From positions 408,890,889 to 408,950,888 of the forward strand of contig NC_081408.1 in assembly GCF_030272615.1 (NCBI RefSeq): a DNA stretch of 60,000 nucleotides, read 5' to 3'. The notes below the pieces were generated by a model. It was given only the letters and a program-made list of their open reading frames with translations, did not search any database and was not told the origin of the DNA. Origin of the DNA: Cryptomeria japonica (taxonomy: Eukaryota; Streptophyta; Pinopsida; Cupressales; Cupressaceae). This document shows positions 24,120 to 34,446 of the stretch, piece by piece (the first letter of the stretch is position 1; the number at the start of each line of letters is the position of its first letter). Position numbers and translations under genes: made by a program.

Positions 24120-24440
24120 CATTCATTTTAAAGCCCAAACTAAGGTATTGAATACGCATGTGCATGTCCATTTTAAATACCAAATTGAAATGTGAAGGCA
24201 TGCATGTCAATTTTAACCATTGTTGATTTTAAGCCCAAATCGAAGTGTTATACATGCATGCAAATTTTAACCAATGTTAATTTTAAGCACCAAAAGATGA
24301 AGTGTGAGATTGTGCATGCATGTCCATTTTAACCATTGTTGATTTTAAGCACCAAAAGATGAAGTGTGAGATTATGCATGCATGTCCATATTAGCCATTG
24401 TTGATTTTAAGCACCAAAAGATGAAGTGTAAGATTATGAG
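24120..24440. repeat. Degenerate tandem repeat, unit up to 62 bp
   Basis: TTGATTTTAAGCACCAAAAG and TGCATGCATGTCCATTTTA recur; the last two units are spaced exactly 62 bp (24339, 24401) and earlier ones are shorter. Confidence 0.88.
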
Positions 24441-24554
24441 TGCAATTGATCTAATACTAATCCGATCCTTTCTGTAAATTTTCCATAGGCTGCAAACAAA
24501 TGATTAGCAGTAAAATCAAATCAACAGAAAATAGAGAATCAAAAATTGATAGAA

Positions 24555-24712
24555 GCTAATGCGTGATTATACCTGCCCGATTTCATGACTCTGGATAAAC
24601 GATTGCACAAATCTATCAGATCGAATGCGTGATTCTAACAGGGCGATTGCGTGACTCTAACAGGTTGATTGCGTAATGATAATCGGATGATTGTGTGACA
24701 CATAGGTAGATA
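24555..24712. repeat. Short-motif array, first part (ATTGCGTGAT-like)
   Basis: Copies such as AATGCGTGATT, ATTGCGTGACT, ATTGCGTAATG and ATTGTGTGACA occur about every 22-30 bases. A second part of the same array is at 25118-25290. Confidence 0.85.
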
Positions 24713-24735
24713 ACACAAAAAAATAAAAATTGAAA

Positions 24736-24990
24736 CTAAACTCGATCAGAAACCTGCAAAAACAATTGTGAGGCCCTAGCTAGATCTCTCATCATCCATT
24801 CAATGTTAATTAAATCATATTTAACCTGATATGAGAGAACTAGGTTGTTGTATCTATCGAAGGCTAGTTGTTCTTCCCAATCTTGTATCTTCTTTTCTGC
24901 TTTGAGAACCCTTTGATAGCATTTGGCCTGTCTTCTTTGTTCCTTTGTCCTTCTGGCACCTGAAATCCTGAATTGTACCTTACGTGACAT
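24736..24990 (-). CDS. Small basic/coiled-coil ORF in the leader of element A, unrecognised
   Basis: An 84-codon ORF begins MSRKVQFRISGARRTKEQRR, is strongly basic at its N-terminus, and has a helical middle (LKAEKKIQDWEEQL). It lies upstream of gag, between the two motif arrays, in the same orientation as the element. Some Tat elements have an extra ORF upstream of gag, but this one is too short to assign. It may be chance. Confidence 0.3.
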   Translation of the reverse strand: MSRKVQFRISGARRTKEQRRQAKCYQRVLKAEKKIQDWEEQLAFDRYNNLVLSYQVKYDLINIEWMMRDLARASQLFLQVSDRV

Positions 24991-25117
24991 AAACTGTTAA
25001 AATAAAAATATGAAATAAAAATAATCTGTTTCCAGATTTACTCAATTTCATGCAGAATTAAATAGATCAGAGAATGGAAAAGGAATAAAATAAAATTATT
25101 AGAACATAAAGATTCAA

Positions 25118-25290
25118 AACAAATGCGTGACAATATCAGAGCAATCGTGTGATCCTCCAAGGGCGATTGCATGATCCCATAAGGGAGATTGTGTGATGGG
25201 TACTGCACGAATGCATAACCATGTCTAGTCGATTACATAGATCTATCTATGCGATTGAGTGATGATGTAACCGTGAATGCGTGACGAAGA
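25118..25290. repeat. Short-motif array, second part (ATTGCGTGAT-like)
   Basis: Variants AATGCGTGACA, AATCGTGTGATC, ATTGCATGATC, ATTGTGTGATG, GATTGAGTGATG and AATGCGTGACG recur at short intervals. The core is about ten bases with a CG in the middle. Confidence 0.83.
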
Positions 25291-25387
25291 GGTATGTCTT
25301 GAAATCTATGCAAAACCTGCAAAAAGGAAAAAATCCATACGATCTACAAAAACAACACAGAAAACAGAGAAGGTTAATTAGTTGTTG

Positions 25388-25405
25388 TTCATGTCAGGTT
25401 CACCA
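25388..25405 (-). promoter_or_regulatory. Probable primer binding site of element A
   Basis: The minus strand reads TGGTGAACCTGACATGAA three bases after the LTR end. The leading TGG fits a tRNA CCA end, but I cannot name the tRNA. Confidence 0.55.
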
Positions 25406-25408
25406 AAA

Positions 25409-26635
25409 TGTGCTATGCTCAAATACATCATTGCTAAATAGGAAATAAGGACAATCACGAATTCCTTAACTATCTAAGCAATTCAAACATAAAACCAATG
25501 AAATAATGCAATTAAGAAATATGAATGTAAAATATGTTAATCAAAACTCCCTATTCCATGATCGCATATGGCTTCCATTGCTCTTCTCCTCTCTGTGGTA
25601 TGATGGCTCTCAGATATTGCGCTGGAAACCTGCAATTGACACAAAGATTTGAAGTTCGTGATCTAGAGGAATTGTGAGGATTGAATGCCCAATTTATAGA
25701 TTTTTGGAGAAGATTGATTGAAAGGTGGAATAGAATGATCAAGAGGTGGAACTCAGGTGAGCTCAAATGAAGATTGATAGTTGAACTGCTGACTTGGAGG
25801 TGAAACATAATAGATTGAATAGATTAATTGAGTCAATTGATTGAGAAAAAGCTAACCAAAAGAAGAAAAAGAATGATTGGAGGAAATAAAAAAGATGGCA
25901 AAGAGAACTAGAAGATGGAAATAGAGACTGAAGAGGTAAATGATTTAATTAATTGATTGATTGAATGAATTCATTTAGCATTTTCTTGCACTTTAACTTA
26001 GATTTTCAATTTAATCCTTGCATGAAATTTATTCAAATAATTGAATTTATTTTAATTCAATTTAGTATTTGAATATATTTAGAACTTGACTTTGATTTTC
26101 AATTTGGTTTTTGAAATCATGCACATGTATTTGAATTTAAAAGAATTCGAAATTAAATGAAATTAGAATTTGGGGATTTGGAAATGGAAGAATTAATTAG
26201 CTAATTAAATAATTTAAAGAAACTTTTTAATTATTTAGAAACTAAATTTAATTAAATAATAAAGATTATTTAAATTAAAGGAATTAAATCACAATTAATT
26301 AGATAATAAATATTTAATTAATATTTAAAAAAGGGTTAATGATTAGATGATTAGAGATAGAAATTGAGAATAGAATTTATTTAAATAATAAAGATGATTT
26401 AAATTGGGGAATTAATCAAAATTAATTAAATAACAAATATTTAATTAATATTTAAAAAATGGTTAAAATGATTAAATGATGATAGAAATAGAAAATAGAA
26501 TAATTAGTAAGATGATGAGGAAATATGAAATTAGAAGAATATGATTAATTAACTTAATTAAATAATTATAGAGTTGTTTAATCAATTAGAGGAATAATTA
26601 GTACATGATCAATGAGACATTTTTAGGTGTCTACA
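25409..26635 (-). repeat. 5' LTR of element A, 1227 bp
   Basis: On the minus strand it begins TGTAGACACCTAAAAATG at 26635 and ends CATAGCACA at 25409. A TATA-like CTATAAATT is at 25691-25699 (reverse strand). The U3 part (about 25950-26600) is extremely AT-rich with partly repeated ATTTAATTAAT tracts. The second LTR is outside the window, so the ends rest on TG/CA and the neighbouring primer site. Confidence 0.82.
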
Positions 26636-26640
26636 AATAG

Positions 26641-27015
26641 GGTGCTACATCTTAAAAGACAAGAGTAAAGTTTTCATTTCTATTGTGGTTTTCAATGTGT
26701 GATTGAATTATAAAAATGAAATATTCCCACCAAGAGTCTCCTAGCAATTATGTGACCTTGGAGGAGTTGTCCAGGTTAATCATGTTGACCTCTGATGTGA
26801 AGACCTCCCCCCCCCTGTATTTCTTCTGTGGATAATGAGGAATGGCTGACATGGAAGAAAAAAACCAGGACAAAGAAGGGGGATGTGGGCACTGACAGCA
26901 AAGTTGGAAGACCGACTGACAAAGTGCTGAGGCAGAAAGATCTGGCAAGGGATATTGCAAGGGGGCGACAAATGACCCTGGATGGAAATAAAAAATTAAG
27001 AAAATAAGTTCCTCT
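26641..27015 (+). pseudogene. LINE ORF1, C-terminal fragment
   Basis: After a frameshift, this stretch reads DNEEWLTWKKKTRTKKGD and then GRPTDKVLRQKDLARDIARG, a basic tail like the one at the end of ORF1 in plant L1-type LINEs. It runs into the start of the LINE endonuclease, which is displaced by element E to 50915. Element A cuts it off on the left. The assignment is supported mainly by continuity with the endonuclease. Confidence 0.62.
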
Positions 27016-27020
27016 CCTAG
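27016..27020. repeat. Target-site duplication CCTAG of element E, left copy
   Basis: CCTAG immediately precedes the LTR start TGTAATACCC. The identical CCTAG follows the other LTR at 50910-50914. Confidence 0.96.
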
Positions 27021-28221
27021 TGTAATACCCTAAAAATGGTCATCTAAACCATGGGCCCCTAAACTCGACAACATCACCAAGGTCCTAACCAAAGGCAATT
27101 AAATCAACTTTGAGCACATTATTAATTCTTTAATCATCAAATATCACATGGTAAATCAATTACTCAATATTAATTAAATATTTATTTAATTAATTGAATC
27201 AATTCCAAGAAAATCATTTTGATCAATTATCATATTTTAATTTATTAAATATCCTTGCATATTTAATTAATTAATAAATTTGCCATTTAATCATGCAAAA
27301 AAAATTAATTTATTACAAAAGAGGAATTAATCACAAAGCAAGAGTTGAATTGAAAATAAACAAAAAAAAATTGAATTGAGAGAGAAATCAAACTTGGGAT
27401 ATTATTTCTTTTTCTAAATTTAGAACTTGAAATCATAAAAGCAATTAATTGAATTATTCTCTAAAATTGGAACTCAAAGCTTTTCAAAAAAAGAAGTTCA
27501 ATTGCATTGAAAAGACTCTTTTCTTGAATAAATCAAAGAATTATCCATTTTTATCACAAATGCATGGAATTAATTTAATATTATTTCCAATGCAACTTGA
27601 ACTTCTTATCTAAATACATTTCAATTAAGCTATAATTGGAATCTATCTCAAAGTTAACTGAACCTGATTTCTCAATTATTTTCAATTAATCCTAAATTGA
27701 GCTTTTTTTCATCATCTCTCTTGTAATTCTCTATAAATTCCACCTTCAACTCTCATTCCAATTTACCCCAGAGATTTTTGAGAACACGCTTGGAGATTTA
27801 TTATTATTACACAGATTTTTTCTCTAGAGTCACTGAATACATTGTGCTTTTTTTAGATTATTTGCATCCATCATTGCTTGAATCTATTATTGCTTGAATC
27901 CATATTGCTTGAATCCATATTGCTTGCATCCATCATTGCTTGAATCCATCATTGTTTGAATCCATCATTGCTTGAATTATTCATCCATCTTGCATCCATA
28001 TAGTTAAATATCATATAGATTAAATCCTTCGTCTTGGTGTAGTCTAGTCACTGGTATTGCTTATAAAAATCTGAGAGCAATCTTATACTCGCATCTTTTA
28101 GAAGGCAATTAGTGGCTTTGTTCTGGTTTATTACTTATTGATTATTGATTTACTAACCATACATATAATGACTTAATTGAAGTGTTGTGCTTGTAGCTAC
28201 AGACCCTTTTTCACACACACA
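27021..28221 (+). repeat. 5' LTR of element E, 1201 bp
   Basis: It starts TGTAATACCC and ends in CACACACACA. The TATA box CTATAAATTC is at 27731-27740. Downstream, a short minisatellite of ATTGCTTGAATCCATC-like units (about 27866-27985) lies in the transcribed part. Confidence 0.96.
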
Positions 28222-28225
28222 TCTC

Positions 28226-28243
28226 TGGCGCCCACCATGGGGC
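28226..28243 (+). promoter_or_regulatory. Probable primer binding site of element E
   Basis: TGGCGCCCACCATGGGGC starts four bases after the LTR. TGGCGCC is the opening of the primer site in many Tat/Athila elements; the remainder differs, so the tRNA is not named. Confidence 0.72.
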
Positions 28244-28329
28244 ACGAAACTATATTTTTTTTGGCCTCCAAAACTAACTTTTTATTTTTTGTTATTTTCC
28301 AGATTTCAGATTTTTTTTCGGATTTTCAT

Positions 28330-28460
28330 CCGTACATCTCGTATGACATTTACCACAGGTTGAAATGACAAACTGCAGGTGTCGTATAAACTAGAATTCT
28401 CTCTCGTACTAGTCAGAATTTTGTCTCGTACGAGCTTAAATACTTTCGTACGATTCTGTA
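28330..28460. repeat. TCGTACGA-type motif cluster, first part
   Basis: CTCGTATGAC, GTCGTATAAAC, CTCGTACTAG, CTCGTACGAG and TTCGTACGATT occur within 130 bp right after the primer site. Confidence 0.85.
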
Positions 28461-29486
28461 AATTTCTGGTTAAAAAGAGGAAAAAAGCAAATTTCATGAT
28501 TTTGGTTTTCTATTCAAATTGATTATTCTGACGACTGACCCTAGTTGTTTATCTGTCTATCTTAGAATTTTTCACAGCCTAATCAGTTTTTTGCAGAACA
28601 CTTGCCAAAGAATATGTTTGTCGCACAAAGACAATATGACTACTGATTCGTTATCTTTGCAGGTTGCCTGAGGAGAATTGACCAAACATCGTGTATTCTT
28701 TCAATTCATTTTTAGGAACCTAAATTGATGTCTGGTTAAAGAAAAAAACTGTCTTACGTGTTTTTTTAGAAGATTCTGAGAGGTACGAGAGTATGCTCTT
28801 GTCTTTTTTTAGACAATCAGAAATCCAGACCCTTGAGGCTTTTTCTTTGTTTGATATTTGTACATCTTTAGCAGGCCTGCCCTCTCGAGGGGTTGAAAAA
28901 CTCTTAAAGCCGTTACGACTGGTGTGAGGGGAATGACCTAAGTGGGAATGGCTAAATGCCAAGTACTCCAACCTACTATAAAATAAACGTGATTTGATGA
29001 AAATCAAGTCAATGGCAGTGCTTGGGAATAGCTCTCCTTCGTACCTTTGGGTATATTAAACCTTGGTTTTCAAGGCTGGGAGACCTCTTAATTGAGTTTA
29101 TACCTTGACGCGCTGAACAGATCCCTTACTAGTTCCAATTAAAATTAGAAGCTACCCGGTTCACCTTTGAAAGGGGGGATAATCTTTGTGCAAGAGAGAT
29201 AGTAACTCTCCCAAGATACTTGTCATTTTGTGCCCCCATTAGCATTTGGAGTCTGATAATATGGCGTTGAGAATCCATTGTGTGAGACTCAACAACCATA
29301 TTCTGATTAGCTATTGGGTGCGTACCCAAGTCTACAAGCAAAGGTTTTCTTCTCTCACCAAATTCCTTAGGGTTTGCATGTTGTGATTGGAGTTACTATT
29401 CATACTACATGTTTTCTGTGTTTTCATCCCTGAAACAAAAACTGAAATACCAAAATTGGAGAAGACAAGAAACAACTCAGTGATTA

Positions 29487-29790
29487 GAGACTCTGTCTGT
29501 GTCAGAACTAGTCCATCCTAAGTCAAAACTCTGTCCGTGTCAGAACTAGTCCATCCTAAGTCGAAACTTTGTCCGTGTCAGAACTAGTCCATCCTAAGTT
29601 GAAACTCTGTCTGTGTCAGAACTAGTCCATCCTAAGTCAAAACTCTGTCCATGTCAGAACTAGCCCATCCTAAGTCAAAACTCTGTCCATGTTAGAACTA
29701 GTCCATCCTAAGTCAAAACTCTATCCATGTCAGAACTTGTCCATCCTAAGTCAAAATTCTGTTCAAAACTAGTCTATCCTGGTCAAAAAT
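29487..29790. repeat. Tandem repeat, 38-bp unit, about eight copies
   Basis: GTCAGAACTAGTCCATCC recurs every 38 bp (for example 29501, 29539), with the later copies more degenerate. It lies in the leader, about 0.8 kb before gag. Confidence 0.95.
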
Positions 29791-29865
29791 CAATCCATCT
29801 CAGAATTGGTCATACTCAGCAATCGAAAAAACTCAGAATTTTAGTCTCTGGCCTGTGAACAGTCA

Positions 29866-30145
29866 TACGAAACTGATTATTTATCATCTTGCACCACTTC
29901 TTGTGTCATATGAGTCTTGTTATTTCTCATCCTGAACCGTATCTTGTGTCGTACGAAACCCAAAAGTCTATCGTCTGAAGCTAAATCATGTGTCGTACGA
30001 AACAAAACTACACTAAATCTTTTGTCATCCTACACATACCCATCTGTCGTACAGTACGAGGCAGCAACTCATATGAAACATAACTATTGTCGTCCTGTAG
30101 CTGCCAAATTATCGTCCGGTTCAGAAAGTCCTGTCATACGAATCT
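29866..30145. repeat. TCGTACGA-type motif cluster, second part
   Basis: GTCATACGAAAC, GTCGTACGAAACC, TGTCGTACGAAAC, TGTCGTACAGTACGAGG and GTCATACGAATC occur within 280 bp. The consensus is TGTCGTACGAAAC with a palindromic TCGTACGA core. Confidence 0.88.
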
Positions 30146-30552
30146 CTACTTTTGTCAGTACAAAACAATCAAACTTGCCTAAAAATAGTCTACAATGAAC
30201 ATAATACTGGTTATCATCATCCTAAGCATAAACATATCAGGACAGTGTACCTCTACCATTTGTGTTGCATGATTTGGTCGATCATCTTTCAGCTAGTTCA
30301 ATCAACTACCTATCAAACCTAAGTCACTTAGATAACGTCTTATACAGGATAGATCTTTCCTGAAACCAGACTGAATCTTACACTACTCTTAGAATCGACT
30401 TAGATAGACATCTTATATAGATAGATCTTTCCTGAAACCAGACTAAAATCTCAGTTGTTTCTCTCAAACAATATGTTAACTGAACAACTAGCTCTAAAAT
30501 TGATCTTGACCTCTGCATTACAAATAGCTTTAGGTCACACTAATCCATAAAA

Positions 30553-32335
30553 ATGCCTATTCAAACTAGGAGTTCTCATAAGAAAGAAGCCAAAGGCAAA
30601 GGACAACCCTTCTCATATCAAGATAACCCATTTTACAAAGAGGACCCTCTAACTGACATACCTTCGTCATCAGGTAGACCAATTTTTGATGAACCTGAAT
30701 CTCCCACTATACATGAGACATAACACAATGATAAGAACAAGGACAACATTAGTATTCGTGAAAGTGATAATGGTTCCTCATCAAGTGAGGCTGAAGAAGA
30801 CTCTGAACCTCTAGAAAAAGATATTCTTGACTATCAAAAGGACAAAGACTTTAGAAAAATGATGAAAGCTATCATGACTCGAGAGAAGGAAGACTATTTC
30901 TTAGAACTAGCAAAACAAGGTGTCAAACTTCCTACTGGATATGATGTTCAGACACTCATTAGTAAAAAGGAAGAATCACCTATACTCATGGTACACAAAC
31001 AATTACTAGCCTTATGGACTGAAATCATAGAATTGAAGAATAAGGATAAGTCCCCAAAACAATATTCTTTGCAAACAATATGTCCCTTTCCATTTGACAA
31101 AAATCTATACATGCCTCCATTTCCTTCACGAGTTGAGATCCCAAAATTTGACAAATATGATGGTACCTCAGATCCTCAAGATCATGTCAGAGAGTTTTGT
31201 GCTTCCTATATGGAGTTCATGCATGATCAAACATACCTCAAGTACCTTTTCCCAAGGAGTTTAGGGGGTCAAGCAATGGAATGGTTCTCAAGTCTACCCA
31301 AAGGAATAAAAACGTTTGAAGAGCTAATCCAACTATTTTTACAACAATACTCATACAACATTCAACATCCTGTGACTATGATCGAGATTTGCAATACTAA
31401 ATAGAAAACAGGGGAGCCTCTTCTTACCTTCCTCCAAAGCTGGAGAAAGATGTTCTCTAGGTATTCTTGACCTATCTCGGACTCTGAGAAAATGGATATA
31501 TTTGTCAATAACTTGGTCCCCAAACTAAAATATAGTATCCAAATACAAGTACACCCATCATTTAACAAAATGGTAGATAATGCCATTTGAATGGAAGATG
31601 TGCTCATAAAGAAGCGAGATATCTCACCTTGGAAAGAAATAGAACCAGGATCTAGCTCTAAAGAGAAGAACAAGTATTGGAAATTTGTCAAAGACAACAA
31701 CAAGAATGTTGTTGACGATGGAGTAGTAGACACTATTAAAACTAACTCAAAGCCCACAAATATTCAACTTGGCTAGTGGCACACAAGCACTTAAAGCTGC
31801 TGAATCTGCAATAGAAAATCCACCAAAGAAAACAAAAGAATGGTTCAAAGAAAAGCCACGGCTTTCCAAACCTAAGCTGATTTTACTCCTCTCGAAGAAT
31901 GATATGAATCTTCTTTCAAAACTCTGTTGGCAAACAACTTGATAATGCTACTAGATAACTCCAGACCATATGATCCAGAACTCAAACCAAGATGGTGGAG
32001 AGAAAATGAATACTGTGACTTCCATCGGAATAAAGGTCATAACATAAACAATTGCATGACGCTAAAACATGAGATTCAAGATCTCATAGACATTGGTAAA
32101 GTTGTTATTGGGAATCATTTGACCAATGCTGATCATAAAGCATTTAAGGACCCTTTGTCTGTTTACAAACAAGGTGATTCTTCAAAGACCAAAGGAGGTG
32201 CCAAGGTAAATTATACTTATACCAGCAATGACAATGTCATTAACATGATTGAACCTTCCCAATCAGAATATTGCAATGTGATTATAGTCAAGATAAACCA
32301 AATGAATCACGATATGCAAGAGCTCTGACCCAATC
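30553..32335 (+). pseudogene. Gag of element E
   Basis: The ATG at 30553 starts MPIQTRSSHKKEAKGKGQ. A TAA near 30721 interrupts an acidic segment. The Gag core follows in one long open piece (30859-31404): FPSRVEIPKFDKYDGTSDPQ, LKYLFPRSLGGQAMEWFSSL, then a TAG at 31402. The frame continues with FLQSWRKMFSRYS and DIFVNNLVPKLKYSI. A CDFHRNKGHNINNC zinc-finger-like motif is near 32010. The layout equals that of element A's gag. Gag would form the particle; the stops make this copy inactive. Confidence 0.9.
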
Positions 32336-33508
32336 TCAAAAGAAAGTCACTCTCCAAGGAGCTAGTTCTTCCAACCCAGCTCAAGCAACATCAAACCCAC
32401 CAGCCTTGTCAAACAAAAAGAATCAACCTTGGACAAATTTAAAATGTTAACTTCATCATCATCTTCTGGATATAGCGTTGTTGAACAATTAAAAAGGACA
32501 AATGCTCAAATCTCAATCTTTGAATTGCTAAAACTCTTGTCTGCTCACAAAGAGATCCTAGACAAAGCATTGCTCACCACTAACGTTCCAAAAGATTTAG
32601 ACATTGATCAGTTTCAGTCTATGGTGGGTCATCTGACTTCACCTCACTATCTGACCTTCTCTGAAGAAGATGACAACTCACTAAATCATCCACATAACCA
32701 GCCATTGCATATTGAAGCCATGATCCATAAACATAGAGTTAAACGTGTTTTGATAGATGGAGGTGCGGGGTTGAATAAATGTAATTACAGTCTGCTTACA
32801 CAACTAGGATTCTCTGAAAATGTTATTGATCCTGGCAAGAAAATAACAATAAAAGCCTATGATGAAGAAGAAAGGACCTCTAAAGGTCTGGTATCATTAC
32901 CAATCAGAGTGGGACCTATAGAAAGAGATGTCCTTTTCCAAGTACTTGATATTCCTTTGTCATACAATATCTTACTGGGCAGGTTGTGGATTCATGAAAT
33001 GAAGGCAGTACCGTCAACATACCGTCAATGCTTAAAATTCCCTTATAATGGAGCTGAAGTCAATATTCCTGCTGATACAAATGTTGTCTGTAATGCATTA
33101 ACAAAAGGTGCAGATACTTTTGTGCCTCATAATAGGGCAGCTTCTTCAAATGAAGATCCAAAAGTGCTGATGAAAGACTTAGAAAAGAGATTGAAGATTA
33201 CAAATATCGGCATGGATGTCTACAAGATAGAACCAGTACTTTCATAATTTTCTCTCCCTCCATCACCAAAACAGTTGGGCAAACCATCAGAGGCTATGAG
33301 AACACAAACTTCAGCTCCAAATACCATGTATGATGGTCTCTTTGTACAATCTTCTACCTCCCTGGTGGATGAAATAGAAGAGGATGTTGTTCTTAACTGG
33401 CTCTTTAAGGAAGATAGTCAAAATGAGGAGGTACTGTTGGGTCTCAAATCAACAGATTGGATAGGTTCTAAGGAAATGCCAACTCCTATGATCAAACCCT
33501 CCAATTGA
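32336..33508 (+). pseudogene. Aspartic protease region of element E
   Basis: The pre-domain SIFELLKLLSAHKEIL and the protease core with VLIDGGAGLNKCN near 32750 and SYNILLGRLWIHEM near 32960 form an open stretch at 32429-33247. After a TAA a second piece (33275-33508) begins with QLGKPSEAM, homologous to FGKPQNAV of element A, and has an acidic segment with VVLNWLFKEDSQNEE. In A the G-patch follows about 0.36 kb after the protease; here it comes only 4.9 kb later. Confidence 0.88.
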
Positions 33509-33690
33509 CTTGGCCAACTTATAGAGTGAACCTATTTGGTTACTAACTCTCTCACTTTAGGCTCTGCAGGACCTAGGCGGGTATACCTACTCACTAGTTG
33601 TTCCTTCAACTAATGCTTTTTATAGCAGATTTAGTTTCTTAATCTGATATCTCCTAGTTGCAGAATGGCATAGGTTCCTAGAATGGAGAT
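33502..33690 (+). repeat. Segment shared with 51885-52065
   Basis: Colinear landmarks at matching spacing: CAATTGACTTGGCCAA (CAATTAACCTTGGCCAA in the other copy), CACTTTAGGCTC about 50 bases on, then GACCTAGGCGGGTATACCT, and finally TTGCAGAATGGCATAGG against TTGCAAGAATGGCAAAA. It starts just where homology to the standard pol spacer stops. Confidence 0.6.
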
Positions 33691-34165
33691 ATAGCAGATG
33701 AGTTCAAGATTGTTGTTGTAGAAGCTATTCGATCTATGTTTCCTAATTACTTCTATTGCTTTAAAATAACATATGATGAATATGGTGATAAGTGTAATCT
33801 GAATTTAACCAGTGCCTTCCTTGCTGTTTGGGCTACAGAGTCATTATACTTTCTTCAGGACTTATCATGCGAGCCTGTGAGACAGTTTTTTAATCCACCC
33901 TTTTATGGACCTGTCGGTTATTATTTCTTTTGAGATCAATTTGAATGCTTATATCATACATTGATTGAATGAATTTAACCCTACCTTTAAGGGACCAATC
34001 AATGAAGTACTGCGAGGAACAATTACAATTCGCAAGCAAAAACTTTTGTTTCAACCTTATAACATGAAGCACAAATTTGATTTCAAGAATATGAATAACC
34101 TTATCACTTTAGATAATATCACAGACGATTGCCAAAACAAAGTGAAATAATCCACAACACATACG
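33691..34165 (+). pseudogene. Unrecognised sense coding fragment in element E
   Basis: A frame runs from DEFKIVVVEAIRSMFPNY through ITYDEYGDKCNLN and FLQDLSCEPVRQFFNPPF to a TGA at about 33931, then in other frames INEVLRGTITIRKQKLLF. The wording looks like real protein and not chance, but I recognise no family. It lies between the protease and the 3' end of the antisense ORF and may be part of an inserted module. From 34166 to 34446 I see nothing. Confidence 0.4.
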
Positions 34166-34446
34166 CAAAGAAAAACAACAGTTCATAGCATGTATTCCAT
34201 CAAAGTTTGTAAAACTTACAGGCTATCATACATCGCCATCTTCTTATTATGTATTTCCGTCTTATTGCATATTACAAAAACCATTCTCATATATATATGG
34301 GAACGAAAGATATTCATGAAAAGACACATCTTTTCGAAATGCTAATCATTAGTTTAAACGTTTCTAACAAACTTAAGCAAAAAGAGATTAAGAGTTCCTA
34401 AATGATGAATATAATCATCATCTTTAAAGGTTTTGATTTTAGCACT

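Larger units (their letters stand above)
22386..25387 (-). other. Leader of element A, about 3 kb, repeat-rich
   Basis: The region between primer site and gag has no long open frame. It contains a 42-bp tandem repeat (22866-23142), a repeat of about 62 bp (24120-24440) and a two-part array of ATTGCGTGAT-like motifs, all listed separately. From 23150 to 24110 I see nothing distinctive. Confidence 0.7.
15858..26635 (-). mobile_element. Element A: Ty3/gypsy Tat-like retrotransposon, minus strand, 3' part missing
   Basis: Read from right to left: LTR (26635 to 25409), primer site, long repeat-rich leader, gag, protease, G-patch, RT, RNase H, and a second RNase H that is cut at 15858 by element B. 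Integrase and the 3' LTR would lie left of the window. The second RNase H identifies the Tat lineage. The coding frame has many stops. The sequence on the right edge is LINE ORF1, so A appears to have inserted in a LINE. Confidence 0.9.
28244..30552 (+). other. Leader of element E, no long ORF
   Basis: About 2.3 kb without a convincing gene. It contains TCGTACGA-type motif clusters at 28330-28460 and 29866-30145 and a 38-bp tandem repeat at 29487-29790. Short minus-strand frames here have no recognisable domains. Confidence 0.7.
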
